Origin: Desmodus rotundus
Taxonomy: Eukaryota > Chordata > Mammalia > Chiroptera > Phyllostomidae
NCBI RefSeq assembly: GCF_022682495.2
Contig: NC_071389.1
Span: forward strand, 11,275,199-11,339,198
DNA length: 64,000 bases
Direction of reading: 5' to 3'
In this document: in pieces, positions 20,779-32,059 of the stretch
How positions within the stretch are numbered: the stretch's first letter is position 1
Layout of the letters: the number at the start of each line of letters is the position of its first letter
The notes under the pieces: model-generated
What the model was told of the DNA's origin: nothing
What the model saw: the letters and a program-made list of their open reading frames with translations, nothing else
The model's database searches: none
Program-made: the position numbers and the translations under genes

Positions 20779-21724
20779 ATACACACACACGGTCATTACA
20801 GGCATGCATTCTGGGTAAACTCATGCAAATTAATGAAACAGTCTCCTTTTGGGTCTCAGAAATTTCTGGTTATTGGAACCCTAAGCAGGAATGAATACTG
20901 GTGAAAAAAAATTGCTGATTTCCTTTGAAGACAGAACACTGTGTGGTTTGTAGAGGAGGCAGCCTTGGCTAGACAGCTTAGATCAACTTTTTCCACCCCA
21001 CAGCATCTTGAAAGAACATGTAGCAGGAAGGGGGAGGTAGACAGACCACTAGCAATCCACTTCGTTGTAACACATCCTCCAAGTCTTCGGTGCCAAGAGG
21101 ATACTTTAGTCTGAGGTTAGACGCTGTCATCTCAGGGCTTTGTTTTTGCTTTTCTAATAGGTACCTGGGAAAACTTGCAGCTGCCTCCTGCTGGACCAAA
21201 AGTATTTGTATCCTGACCATCTGTGGGGTCTTGCTCAGAGTTACAGAAAGGCCTCTCACATGTGGGCCAGCTGTTGGAGTTTTTACACGCATATTTGGGG
21301 GAATTCGTGTTTAGTTTATTAAGCTGGCCAGCCAACCGCCCATCAGGCTGGGGCTGGTCTCTGCAGGCTGTCTAAGGCTGACCTTTCAGACTCAGAAGAA
21401 TCGTCACCTTCTCCTCCTTGCAGTATTCTCTTTCACCCCCCTCAGAGGCTGCGTGGGGCCTGCTCGGTGTTCCCACAGAAACCCTGTACTGAGTACACCT
21501 TATCGAGTCACCTTTTCACTTGGGATTTGCCCTTACTGCTCTCTGGGCTGTGAGTCACATTACTAGCAATTAGCGTGGTACCTGGAATATGATAGTGTAT
21601 GAATGACGCCTGTCAAGTGCTGAGCCAGAGAAACTCCAAAGACACTCATCCAGGATGCAGACCTGGGCCATCCTCAACTCCTCCCAAGCGTTCATCCCTC
21701 ATTCCAATCAGACATCGCGATGTT
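20779..21724. other. Unassigned non-coding sequence
   Basis: No gene or repeat could be supported. Plus 21,090-21,314 and minus 20,978-21,292 are mirror-image chance frames. Confidence 0.35.
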
Positions 21725-22215
21725 CCAAAGGAATTTAAACTAGATGCGGAACTGACGCAGGAGCTGAAAAAGGGGCAAGACTTGGAGACGAGTCTAATGA
21801 AAAGCTGGAATAAAAGATCAGAGCAACGAACAATTATAAAAAGTTTAAAAATACCATTTGTAATAACATCAAAAGGCATAAAATACTTAGGGACCCATTT
21901 AACGAACGAAGTGCGAGTCCTACGTACTTGGAAAACTAGAAAACACTGCAGAGAGAAACTAAAGATCCAGACGTGCGCTTTTCGTGGATTGGAAGACGCA
22001 ATACTGTAAAGATGTTCATTCTCCCCCAAATGACCTACAGGTTCAATGCCATGCAATTTAAAATCCCAGCAAATTTGCTTTGTAGAAATTCACAAGCTAA
22101 TTTAAATATGTATATATGTATATATACGTATATATATATGCATATGGAAATGCAAAGATCTTAGAATCTTGAAAATGAAAGAAAAAGGTCGAGGACCTAC
22201 CTGGTTGCAAGACTT
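21725..22215 (+). repeat. L1 LINE ORF2 fragment
   Basis: The segment from about 21,870 contains the L1 ORF2 phrases for KGIKYLG, then GRRNTVKM near 21,990, CCCCCAAATGACCTACAGGTTCAATGCC near 22,024 and, after an AT tract, GAAAATGAAAGAAAAAGGTCGAGG. Frameshifts and stops break it. An inactive fragment lying between reverse transcriptase and the C-terminus. Confidence 0.8.
22106..22146. repeat. AT microsatellite
   Basis: TATGTATATATGTATATATACGTATATATATATGC is an imperfect (TA)n tract expanded inside the L1 fragment. Confidence 0.9.
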
Positions 22216-22610
22216 ACTATGCCTGTGCCTGTGGCTGCTACAGGCACAGGGCACTGACAGGCCACACGTCGCCCTCTTCACTGGGCACCAGCGTGGTCTA
22301 GTTTCCAGTCTCCCCTCAGTTAGGTTGTGGTCGTGTGGCTGGATTTTGACCAATGGAACGTGGGAGGAAATGTCACGTGTCGCCTCCAGACACGGCCATC
22401 AGCTGCCCTCTCTTTCTCTCCATCGGCCAGCAGAGGATCCAAGGGAACACTCCAAAATGGAAGCAGCTTGAACCCCCTTCCAGGACAGTCCACTGAAAAC
22501 ATCCAATGGGACCATGTCTCAGGGAGAAAATAAACCCGTATTGTACCAGTGAGCCACTAAGGGTTGGGCATTTTTTGTTTCAGCAGCTGGCCTTGTCCTG
22601 ACCAACGCAG
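22216..22610 (+). repeat. Ancient LTR-like interspersed repeat (family uncertain)
   Basis: GACCAATGGAACGTGGGAGGAAATGTCACGTGTC, followed by GGAGAAAATAAACCCGTATTG and GTGAGCCACTAAGGG...CAGCAGCTGGCCTTGTCCTGAC. I recall this order (water-soluble head, AATAAA, 'agccactgagattt', 'gactaata') from MaLR-like mammalian LTRs. The name is not secure. Confidence 0.4.
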
Positions 22611-22859
22611 GTCTGCAGAGCTCCCCAGGATAGCTTCCAATACATCAGGAAACGTGTGAGATGATCCCTATAAGCAGGATTTCCGCAGAAGTGTGAGGGT
22701 TCCACGGATATCCCAAGGAAGCGCCCGTGAGGCTGATCGGAGATCGCATGGCTACATGGATGGTGAGCCAGAACTTGAGCGGAGGTCTGTCTGATCCCGA
22801 AGCCTTTGCTTTCTTTACCGCTCCACGTTACCTCAAACAAAGAGGCATTTGGCTATTTT

Positions 22860-23345
22860 GAGTGATGATCATAATGATGACAGACTCCAGGGCTCTGTGT
22901 AATTTACTCTCTGGCACACTTTTGCTGTAACTTCCACCACGTCCCCCAGGCCAGTGAGGCTGAATATAGTGACACCCTGTAATCCTCATTTTTATATCAA
23001 CATCATCCTCATGTGCTCAAAGGAGGGTAGTTAAAATGATCATCGTTTTCTTCAGCCGGCAACCTAAGTGTTTCTCCAGTCAGGTAAAAGACTTCTGGGA
23101 CCGTGCCGTAAGTGTGCAGGGCTTCCTCCTCCATCCTCTCGTTCCTTCCTATCGCAGCCGTTCCAGTCCTAAACTGGGATCTATGCCTCTCCTAGCTGAA
23201 CGCACGCATCTTTTCTCTCCCTGCCATGTCAAAAGGGCGTGTGACTGAACCTCCATATCCTGGTTTCCACATCTATAAAATGGGGGTGTGATACCTACCA
23301 CAACAGAACTGTTAAGAGATTTAAATAAGATAAGCAATAAGCAGG
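22860..23345 (+). repeat. Two MIR-like scraps
   Basis: GTGATGATCATAATGATGACAG near 22,862 and CATATCCTGGTTTCCACATCTATAAAATGGGGG near 23,254, then GTTAAGAGATTTAAATAAG, resemble MIR on the plus strand. Confidence 0.4.
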
Positions 23346-23445
23346 TGCCCTCCCCCCCGCCAACAGTCTTCACTGTTCTTCCAAGATCAGGCGAGATCAG
23401 GCTGATTCAGGGTGGTGTGGCCATAGACTCCTTTGCTGTCCTTTT

Positions 23446-23650
23446 TTTTTTTCTAAGATTATTTATTTATTTATTTATTTTTAGAGAGCAGGGAGGGAGA
23501 GAGGGAAACATCAATGTGTGGTTACCTCTCACACGTTCCCCCATCGGGGACCTGGCCCAAAACCCAGGCATGTGCCCTGACTGGGAGTCGAACTGGCAAC
23601 CCCCTGGTTTGGAGACCAGCATGCAATCCACTGAGCCACACCAGCCAGAG
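23446..23650 (-). mobile_element. VES-type bat SINE, minus strand
   Basis: AAGATTATTTATTTATTTATTTATTTTTAGAGAG, AACATCAATGTGTGG, GGGGACCTGGCCC, GTGCCCTGACTGGGAGTCG and CACACCAGCCAGAG. Flanks CTCCTTTGCTGTCCTT and CTCCTTCACTGTTCTT agree at 13 of 16 positions, a worn target-site duplication. Confidence 0.92.
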
Positions 23651-23895
23651 CTCCTTCACTGTTCTTAACAAACATCAAATGACTCTTGGTATTTCGTAAA
23701 CACACTTACCAGTCGTACTACGCTGTCCATATATTTTATACCTGGTTATATCAGACTTGTATATCTTTGACCTTAAACTCTAAATAAGCAGAAAACCAAT
23801 GGTTGCTAAATATTTATTGGTCCCATGTACTATACTATTTATTTGTTATTTTTCAACCACAATAAGAGATCATTAAGCATTTTATATAATTTTTT

Positions 23896-24107
23896 ACAAG
23901 ATTTTATTTATTTATTTTCAGAGAGAGGGGAAGGGAGGGAGAAAGAGGGAGAGAAACATCAATGTGCGAGAGCAACATCAGTTGGTTGTTTCTCGCAGGT
24001 CCCCAACCAGGGACCAGGCCTGCAACCCAGGCCCTGATTGGGAATCGAACCGGTGACCTTTCCGTTCACAGGCTAGCACTCAATCCACTGAGCCACACTA
24101 GCCAGGG
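23896..24107 (-). mobile_element. VES-type bat SINE, minus strand
   Basis: ACAAGATTTTATTTATTTATTTTCAGAG, CATCAGTTGGTTGTTTCTCG, AGGGACCAGGCCTGCAACCC, TTGGGAATCGAACCGGTGAC and CACACTAGCCAGGGC. Flanks GCATTTTATAT and GCACTTTATAT look like the target-site duplication. Confidence 0.92.
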
Positions 24108-24119
24108 CGCACTTTATAT

Positions 24120-24960
24120 CTTATGTGCTTTATGCAGGGAAGCTCCTAGAATAAGATTCTCTTTCTGCCCACAAGGACAATCAGAGAGATGATTATAAAA
24201 GAAAGACATGACAGCTCATTATTATTCTTAAAAATAGCATTTTAAACATGACTACAGAAATACATCCCTATTGTAAAAATGTTATAGATAAAACACACGA
24301 AAAGAAAAGTACCCAAGAAATAATCACCTATATTTTTAGAACCTATCCTTCTAATCTTTTTCTATTGTACATCTATACATGTTTTACAAGAATAGGATCA
24401 TACGATGCACACATTTTTATAACCTGTTTTTTCCTGCCTAATAACACATTATGAATATTTGACACATTATTAAAGATTCTCCTCTGGCCATGGCTGGTGT
24501 GGCTCAGTGGGTTGAGCATGGGCCTACGAACCAAAGTGTTGCTGGTTTGATTCCCAGTTAGGGCACGTGCCTGGGTTTCAGGCCAGGTCCGCAGTAGGAG
24601 GCACACGAGAGGCAACCACACATTGATGTTTCTCTCCCTCTCCTTCTCCTTCCCTTCCCCTCTCTCTAAAAATAAATAAAATCTTAAAAAAAAAAAAAGG
24701 AGGAAATTCTAAAAAAAAAAAGATCCTCCTCTGGCATAATTTTTAATGGTGGCTTATCATGCACTATATGGCTCGATTATGATTTTTTAAAGCAATCCCC
24801 TAATGTTGTACAGGTAGGTTATTTCCAGTTTTTCACCGTCATTAGCAATGAAGGTATGTGTACTCCTCCGCTCACATCCCTAATTATTTTCTTAGAACTC
24901 GCCAGGAGAAGTTTACATCAAAGGCAGAGCACGTTGTTAAGGCTTTTCCCACTCAGTGCC
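24120..24960 (-). repeat. L1 LINE fragment (L1ME-like), split by a SINE
   Basis: TTTTTCTATTGTACATCTATACATGTTTTAC before the SINE, and CACTATATGGCTCGATTATG, AAAGCAATCCCCTAATGTTG and GGTAGGTTATTTCCAGTTTTTCACC after it, read as an antisense old L1 in continuous order across the insertion. Confidence 0.6.
24472..24735 (+). mobile_element. VES-type bat SINE with 17-bp target-site duplication and bipartite A tail
   Basis: The insert (24,489-24,718) begins just after a shared flank and reads GGCTGGTGTGGCTCAGTGGG ... CCTACGAACCAAAG ... GATTCCCAGTTAGGGCACG ... AGTAGGAGGCACACGAGAGG ... TTGATGTTTCTCTCCC ... AAAATAAATAAAATCTTA. The duplication AAAGATTCTCCTCTGGC (24,472-24,488) versus AAAGATCCTCCTCTGGC (24,719-24,735) has one mismatch. 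The A tail is in two parts separated by GGAGGAAATTCT. Confidence 0.93.
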
Positions 24961-26389
24961 AAGTTTTCGATTAAAAAGTCAGACAGACTCACAACCCACC
25001 AGCAGTGTAGGAGAATGCTATAATAAAGGCTTTTGTCCAAGATGATGATTATGGAGAAAAAAATAATCAGGAAGATAATTGTTTGCGACAGGCTCACCCC
25101 GCGCCAGCTGTGTTTATTTGTTGAACTCTACAGCCATGTTTCTGGGTCCAAACACTAACGGTTCTTTAGACTCTTAGTTTATTTAGTGCCTCCTTTAACA
25201 CCCTGAAACTCTAGCCCGAGTTTTATCTGAAGGAAAGGACATTTCTGGTAAATGCAGTTGCCAGTTTGGAAACTCAGCCCGAGCCCTTCCTCTCCCCATC
25301 CCAGCAGGGACCACCTCTGGTTTTCACTGCAGGGAATCAGTCAGAGGGCTGCTGACTTGGGAGCTGAGAACTGAAGTGCTTATAAGAAATGAAAGAGCTG
25401 GTTTGGGGTGAAAAAGTTATGTTCTGAGGTACAAAGGAAAAAAAACAATGACAACCCAAGAGTTTGGAGTTTCATTTGACCCACTCTGATAATATCACTA
25501 TGGTGATGGTCTCCGTAAACAGTTGCAAAATAACAAGATGAAAAGTAACGAGCAAGCTCCACCCAGGAGATCTGGCGCTATTTTAGGGAAGAAGGCAATG
25601 TCATCTGGGGTAAATATGGAATGCAAAATCTGTTCTTTTAATAATCATCTCCTTCTCTTGTGGGGCTGAACAAAGGCCTGACCCAGCATCTTTGGAGCTG
25701 AGGAGGAAGCGCGGCCAGAAGAATGGAAATAATGGTTAATAACAGATGCTGGGATGATTCTCCTCACACCCTTGGCCTCTGAGACTCTGCTGAGCCTGGT
25801 GTGGCGTCCAAGGGTGGAACAAGGGTGATGTTCTCGGGAATGGCTGGCCTGGTTAAGAGGTTGGGATCGGGACCCCAGGGAACTGAGCTTGGTTGTCTGC
25901 CCCTGACCTTGATTCCTGGCCCAGAGAGGGTGGAGGGAAGCATCTTCAAGGCCACGGTCTGTCTCTGGGGCATCACCATCTGCTGCAGATGACATCTGCC
26001 ACTCCTATCCTCATGCTATTCTCTTTGAACCCCTGACTCAGCGAGCCCCAGTCCAAAAAGCAGAACTAGTTATTTTTTGCACCAAGAAAAAAATGTCAAG
26101 CAATCCACTTGCCGAACTCCTTCCGGGCCCTGAAACTGTTCCACTTTGCACTGAACCCCTCGCTCTTCCCTTCTTCTCTGTGCTCTCTTCTCCTCTAGAG
26201 AGCTAAATCGCAAGTTTCACCCTCATCTCTAGTGAAGATCCTCAAGGGAAGGGGTTGTTCGGCAGCCACGGAGGCTGGAATAGTGCCCAGCACACAGACG
26301 GTTCTCCGTCAGTGTCGGCTGACAGGAGCAGGACCCCAAATCCCACACCTGTCCGAAAGCGGACATTTCTCCAGCAGGTCTGAGACAAC
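24961..26389. other. Repeat-poor non-coding stretch
   Basis: No transposable element or gene is recognised. 25,380-25,660 is AT-rich with motif-like clusters (AACAATGACAACCC, TCATTTGACCC). 25,700-26,000 is GC-richer and opens short frames on both strands without domains. It could include a regulatory element, but the sequence alone does not show one. Confidence 0.35.
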
Positions 26390-26485
26390 GGCTGTTGTGT
26401 ATTCGCTCATTCAACAAAGACTTATTGAGAACCTACCCCTGTGGATCCTTCTGGAGCTGCAGGGATGAACAAGATGCCAGGGCCC
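26390..26485 (-). repeat. L2 LINE 3' scrap
   Basis: TATTCGCTCATTCAACAAAGACTTATTGAG, CTGGAGCTGCAGGGATGAACAAG and GCCAGGGCCCTATGCC are the reverse complement of the L2 3' end. Confidence 0.65.
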
Positions 26486-26639
26486 TATGCCTCTGGAGAG
26501 TATGTGCTTGCCGACCCGAACGTGGAGTGGTGAGCACACCTATCGTCAAAGCTCCTTCTCTGACTATTGGACGAAAAATCGCACTCAACCCCTTACCCTG
26601 TTTTGTTCTTTCTCCCAGCACATCTCACCACTTCAAGGC

Positions 26640-26830
26640 ATATTAATACTTGTTTGCTTTTATCCATCAGTCTTCCCACGTAAAAATGTATCCTCTTTGA
26701 GCGTAATTTGTCCATGGCATTCACTGCTGAGTCTCCAGCACCATCCCTACCACGCGGTAGGTGCTCAACCAAATATATGTCAAGTCCACTTGTTCAATGA
26801 ACTCACGGACCTTCTGGAAGAATTTTGTAG
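26640..26830 (+). repeat. L2 LINE 3' end
   Basis: CATTCACTGCTGAGTCTCCAGCACC...GGTAGGTGCTCAACCAAATATATG...CAATGAA matches the L2 3' terminus on the plus strand. Confidence 0.7.
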
Positions 26831-26890
26831 CAGAAATCTCCAGGGAATGAGCTGAAGAATTCCAGAGGGTCTCCTAACAAATTACAAACC

Positions 26891-27078
26891 AGAAATTACA
26901 ACCAAGACGGCATTGGGGGCATAAATGGTGATGGAAGGAGACTTGACCTGCGATGGTGAACACACAACACAATATAGAGATGATGGGTTATAGAATTGTA
27001 TGCCTGAAACCTGTATAATTTTGTTAATGTCACCCAAATAAAGTCAATAACAATAGTGATGAAAAGAAATTACAATCA
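26891..27078 (+). mobile_element. Short 3'-end retroposon with target-site duplication
   Basis: The insert (26,905-27,064) has a GGCATTGGGGGCATAAATGG start, AATTGTATGCCTGAAACCTG and a polyadenylation-like CCAAATAAAGTCAATAAC near its end, as in LINE or retroviral 3' tails common in bats, horses and carnivores. It is flanked by AGAAATTACAACCA (26,891) and AGAAATTACAATCA (27,065), 13 of 14 bases identical. The parent family is not certain. Confidence 0.65.
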
Positions 27079-27384
27079 TCCAGGGCTTTATCGTTTATAA
27101 AGCATGGAGGTGCAGTGGGGTAGAACCCTCCCCTCGCCCACCTCCCCAGTCCATTCTGAAGCTTCCCCGGGATGCCCCCCACTTACCTAATGCTTAGGGA
27201 CCCTCAGTCTCCCAGTGTCTTAGCCAAGGGGATTCTGGTCCAATCAAGAGGGATGGGCCATGAGAGTCATTAGCATAAACGAGTCAGAAATTTCTCAAAA
27301 TCAGAGGTCCTTGGAACTCTGACTAGACTGTAAAGACTACCAGTAGCTGAACTTCCTAAAAATAATTATAAGTATAAAAATAAT

Positions 27385-27645
27385 TACAACAGTGTTCATT
27401 GTAATTCATTGAGCATCTTCTTGGCCCTGGGCAGTGTGGGAAGCAATTTACAAATGTCCGATATTGACAACCTAGAAAAGCAGATGTTATCATTCCCATG
27501 GTATAGATGAAAAAGTTGGAACCCAGGGAGATGAACGACCTTGTCAGAGGTCATGTAGCTACTAGGTGGTGACGGCCCAGGATTTAAACGCGGGTCTGCC
27601 TGCCTTCAAAGCTTGTACTCCTTCTACTACAAAACGTATGGGGCC
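27385..27645 (+). repeat. MIR SINE
   Basis: ATTCATTGAGCATCTTCTTGG...GAAGCAATTTACAAATG...GATGAAAAAGTTGGAACCC...GGTCATGTAGCTACTAGGTGGTGACGG...TTTAAACGCGGGTCTGCC follow MIR throughout its length. Confidence 0.8.
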
Positions 27646-27659
27646 AGGTGGGGCGGAGT

Positions 27660-28075
27660 TATGTGAACTAGGTCACCTATTCCAACATCATGCTGAAGGA
27701 AATTGGAAACGTCCAAAAGAATACAAAAATAGGTGGATGGTTATGTGAATTATAATGAGTATATCCAGTAGGATATTCAGTGGAATATTTTGCAGTTTTT
27801 GAAAATGATACAAAAGAATATGATGATCCATAAAAGTATTTATAATGGAAAAATGTAGCATGCAAAAAATATATATAGCATGGAGACAACAACTGATAGA
27901 TGTGCATGTGAAGTGTAAACATGCATGTGTAAAAGACTGAAAGAAAATACACAAATATGATCATAACTGTGGTAGGTTGTGGAGGGCTTTTTTCCTCCTC
28001 CCGTTATCAGTCTTTCTGTGATGTGGTTGAAGGTTACTTTGCAATTTAAACATTGGAAAGAAATTCTAAGACGCC
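27660..28075 (+). repeat. L1M-type 3' UTR fragment
   Basis: GGAAACGTCCAAAAGAATAC, GGTGGATGGTTATGTGAATTATAATG, CAGTGGAATATTTTGCAG, ACATGCATGTGTAAAAGAC and ATGTGGTTGAAGGTTACTTTGC suit an old L1 3' end on the plus strand. Confidence 0.6.
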
Positions 28076-28297
28076 CTTCTCAGAAGGCCTGTAGATCTGC
28101 ACACAGTGCGCATAAACCAGCATGCATCGTTTTAAATCACCAACTGGACCCATGACTTTCCGTTAGCGACTGCTCCCCCCTTGCAGAGCCGCCTGCTTCC
28201 ACCCGTAGCCTTTCCTGCACGAGTTCCTGCCCAGGCAAGCACTGGGTGTTACTCTTACCCACTTCTGTATCTGTCTGCTAACACCACGCTTCCCCCT

Positions 28298-28500
28298 AGA
28301 GCTGCTCTGTCCAATAAAACCATTGCCACATGTGGATATTTATATTTCAATTAATTTAAATAAACAAATAATTCAGTTCCTCTGTCTCACTGACCATATT
28401 CAAAGTGTTCAGTAGCCACACGTGGCTAGGGGCTACCATGGTGCATAGCACGTGTATAGAATGTCTCTATCAGAGCAAAAAGTTCTATTGGACAGCACTG
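28298..28500. mobile_element. hAT-Charlie-type MITE (CAGTGCTGTCCAATA family)
   Basis: The right end TTCTATTGGACAGCACTG is the reverse complement of the left GCTCTGTCCAATAAAAC end. GTAGCCACACGTGGCTAGGGGCTACC near 28,414-28,438 is the family's internal phrase. Non-coding and fixed. Confidence 0.7.
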
Positions 28501-28804
28501 ATGTAGCTTCTAGACTGACAATAATTTCTCAAACTCCGGGGAAAGGATTCCCCAGCAGTTATCAGCAAATTGCCTGGACAATGACTATTCCATCCTAAGA
28601 TTTTACCGTCTGATCTCATTCTATTCTCCAGAAATCTCAAGGGCCAGGGAGAATGAAAGATGACCCCTCCCTCCTAAAAGGTGGATCTCCCAATTACAGT
28701 TAATTAAAAGTGCTCTACAGAGTGAAGATTGACTAGGCAGGGTGGGCCAGTGGGGAGGATTAATTAGACTACTCTCTTTTTTTAAATGAATGCTGTCAAC
28801 GGGA

Positions 28805-28995
28805 GCCATTCACTGATGTCTACTGCGTGCCATGTTGCTGCATATATTTTATCTCTCTGAATCACCGCAACCTGGAAAGGTGGGTTTTACTCCTTTGTAG
28901 GCTGAGATGAAAACATTGAGACTCAAGAAGTAGATCAAAACTTGCCCAGCCTCATGAGTCAGAATTCATACCTTCACACACCAAAGCTCCTGCTC
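28805..28995 (+). repeat. MIR SINE
   Basis: CTGATGTCTACTGCGTGCCATG, ATATTTTATCTCTCTGAATCACCGCAACC, GGCTGAGATGAAAACATTGAG and CAAAACTTGCCCAGC follow MIR on the plus strand. Confidence 0.7.
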
Positions 28996-31425
28996 TTTCT
29001 GTTTTGCCAATGAACCTAATGGAGAATTCCAGATCTCAGAGAAGGATTCTGATTGGCCCTGTCTGGGTACCAATCATGATGAAAGAAAAGATCGGTACCA
29101 AGATTGACCAGGCCTAAGTCATTGTCCGCCACTGTGCTAGCAGGGACAGTGACTGACTGTCCCATTAGAACCACCTAAGATCAGGGAAAGGCAGTTGCCA
29201 AATAGAAAAAAGGACAGAGCAGACTGAAATAATTGCTATTCACTACTTTAACCACATTATTATAATTCCCCCCGGGCCTCCGCACATGCTGATCTCATTG
29301 GCTTTCAGAATCACCACCATGAGAATAGTAACAATTGCTACCACCTTACCGAGGGCCTCGGAGCCGTGGCTTGAGCTTTGTTGTTGAGCCGCACACTCGT
29401 TCTTCAGGAACATCGGGCTCACTTTTTTACTTTGGGCAGAAATAGCAGGCCTTGTTTCCTGTCTCAGATTTGATCTTTCTAGGTTTTCTGTGGTCTGTTT
29501 CCTACAGATGGCCCACCCCCCACATAATGCTCCAGACTAGTTCAAGTCATCCATGTATTAACCATCAAATCCTTTGCCCTGAAACCTACACTCTCTTTTT
29601 GCAAGTTCAATGAATAAGACATTCACACACAGGATTACTCATTAAGTGGGGTACCAAGGGGTCAATTCTAACACAGAACAGTCTACACGGTCCAGCCTGG
29701 GGACTGGACAGTTGACCAGAGCCTGGACCCAATGCCCTCCAGAGGGCCCTGGAGAGCTGAGAGGTCCGTGTTTCAGTGGCCAGGGGAGAAGGAAGAATGT
29801 TCCTGGGCCCTGGCTTCTCCTTGGATTGAATCCAGCCTACTCGAGCTGCTCGGGGCCCAAGTTGTCTAAGTAAACACTGATTCCTTGACGGGTTTCCAAA
29901 ACCAGGAACGGAGCAACTGTTTGGTTTGAACGGGCTGTGCTCTGTAAACTACCGCCTGCATATCACCAGGGCCCGTGTAAATATTTTAGCTACAGATTGG
30001 AAGAACACAGCTTTTTTTTGAAATCCCATCACTTCATTGCTACGCTTATAATGAATTATGTGTTTTCTCTGTTGTTGGACTTGAAATGAATATGTGTTAC
30101 TCCTATTTATTGGGAGGTCCAATTCTCTGATTTGGTTGCAAGTGTCTTAGATATGTCTCTACTGGGACTGTTAGGCTTTGGGGATAGCTCAATAAATAAT
30201 GTGTGTTTTTCCTGCTTGAATTTGGAACAACATGAAGGGAAGATGCAGGAATCAAGTAGGGAGGGATGAAAATATCATTTTATTACCAAATAAGCTGATT
30301 GTGGAGAAGTTGACTTTAGGTATATCACTAAGGGGACTTCTGATTCCTTACCCCAGAATTAGGTTGACTAGCCCTGGACCCAGGTAGACCCTGCCCCTGC
30401 AGGACTTGAAGTGAAGTAGCAGGAACAAATGGGTTGTCAGAGAGAAGGGAGGAAGGAAGTCACTGAGCTGAGCATGCCCAGTTCCTTTTCCCAAACCCGC
30501 TCCATTAACTACTCCGCTGGGAAACAGTAAGAGGAGCAACCAAGAGCAACTTGAGATGTTACTATGGTAAACCTCCTGCCACGTGGAAACTTGAAGCGAG
30601 ACAAAACGAGGTTCTCACCAACAGATACCTTCGTGAAGAAGGAAGCAAAGTGGGGACCTGATGAAGGACCCCCAGACACAGCCTCTTGGCAAAGAAGATG
30701 CCAACTGCTTGGATTGGAGCACAGAAGTTAGTCTTGCAACGATACTGGAATACGCAGGCCACATAATAGTTGGAAATACTGAAATTCAAGACTGTTGCTC
30801 CCATTGGTGCTGCAGTCACCACAACTGACATCATCTGCTCAGAATATTCCACCTTGTGCCCGTCACCACCTCCCTTCTTGACTGCGGCAGACGAGGCCTG
30901 TGTGGATTTTGAACCTGACCCTGTACATGTTTCCTGTCTTGGTTATGTGGCAGGATGGGTTTCTCTGGGCCCTGCATCCTCTCATTTTCAACCCTGGAAG
31001 GAGATGAGAAGGCAGATCTTTTAACGTGATGATGCTGAAAAGATCTACGGAGACCTACTCATATCGGTGAGGCAGAAATAAGTTCCTTTGGCCTCAATCT
31101 CAAGGGGCTGTGTCTAGATGGACCAGAGGCCCTAAGGAGAGGGCAGAGGAGTAGAAAATGAAGGAGGGAGGCCAAGTGGGAGAGAAGGTGCCTACGCAGG
31201 GATCACAGGAATGGTTAAGACGTTTTATACCACCCTCTTGACTTTGAGGATGGCGTGATTGGTTGGCTGTAATCAGATGGGGAGCTTCCTGGGAGTGGAC
31301 TCTGCCTGCTGCCCTTTCAGGGTTGCTGGGCATGAGGGCAGCTTTCTCTTAAATGGCTTCCCCATCCTCGATACCAGTGACCTCTCTACATGTTCCTCTC
31401 CTCTTTGATGCCCAAGCTTTGTTTC
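28996..31425. other. Long stretch without recognised genes; repeat-poor
   Basis: Nothing here could be tied to a gene. An open frame on the minus strand at 30,562-30,852 (96 codons) and its plus shadow lack domains or splice context I trust. 29,040-29,200 has inverted-CCAAT phrases (TGATTGGCCC, CCAATCATG) possibly from a worn LTR. 29,880-30,250 looks unique. Confidence 0.35.
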
Positions 31426-31429
31426 TTCC

Positions 31430-31690
31430 TTTTCTACAAGCTCTTTCTCTCATCTGTCTCTTTTCTATCTTCACTGTTCTCTTCATCAACTCTCCCTTGA
31501 ACTATTGGAAAAAATCTCTTACCTAGACTTCCTGCCTTTATCACTTCCTGTCAGCAGCTACTGTTCATTTCCTACCAGAGTGATCTTTCTGAAAATCAGA
31601 TCTGACGTGCTCTGTTCTTCAAAAATCTTTGTTCATTCCCTATAAAATAAAGTCTAAGATCCGAGATCCTCAGGCAAGCATTCAACTTAC
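31430..31690 (+). repeat. L2 LINE fragment
   Basis: CAGAGTGATCTTTCTGAAAATCAGATCTGACGTGCTCTG and TTCATTCCCTATAAAATAAAGTC is the L2 ORF2 phrase in plus orientation. Confidence 0.75.
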
Positions 31691-31792
31691 CTCCCACTAT
31701 TATTGTTCATATGTCTTATATACTAAGACAAATGTAGCTAGGCAAGTATGGAATGCTGGATCAGAAGGAAAGAAGTTGGGGGTAAAATGGAC

Positions 31793-32047
31793 AAATGAAC
31801 CAATTTTTTAAATGTTTTTATTTAGCTATTTTTAGAGAGAAGGGAAGGGAGGGAGAGATAGAGGGAGGGAAACATTGATGTGAAAGAGATACATCAATCC
31901 ATTGCCTTTTGCACGCGCCCAGACTGGGGACCAGGTGAGGAGCCCAGGCACGTACACTGACTGGGAATTGAACTGGTGATCTTTTGCTTTGCAGAGTGAT
32001 GCCCAACCAACTGAGCCACACTCGTCAGGGCCAAATGGACCAGTTTT
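31793..32047 (-). mobile_element. VES-type bat SINE, minus strand
   Basis: The insert (31,808-32,032) reads TTTTTATTTAGCTATTTTTAGAGAG, AACATTGATGTGAAAGAG, CAGACTGGGGACCAGG, TGACTGGGAATTGAACTGG, CTTTGCAGAGTGATGCCC and CACACTCGTCAGGGC. Target-site duplication AAATGAACCAATTTT (31,793) and AAATGGACCAGTTTT (32,033), 13 of 15. Confidence 0.93.
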
Positions 32048-32059
32048 GCAGGAAACTGG

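Noticed and set aside
21599..22009. 136-codon plus frame as a gene
   Set aside because: It is the worn L1 ORF2 fragment; its opposite-strand partner frame is a shadow.
30562..30852. 96-codon minus frame as a processed pseudogene
   Set aside because: I could not match it to any protein with confidence; no poly-A tail or target duplication was seen around it.
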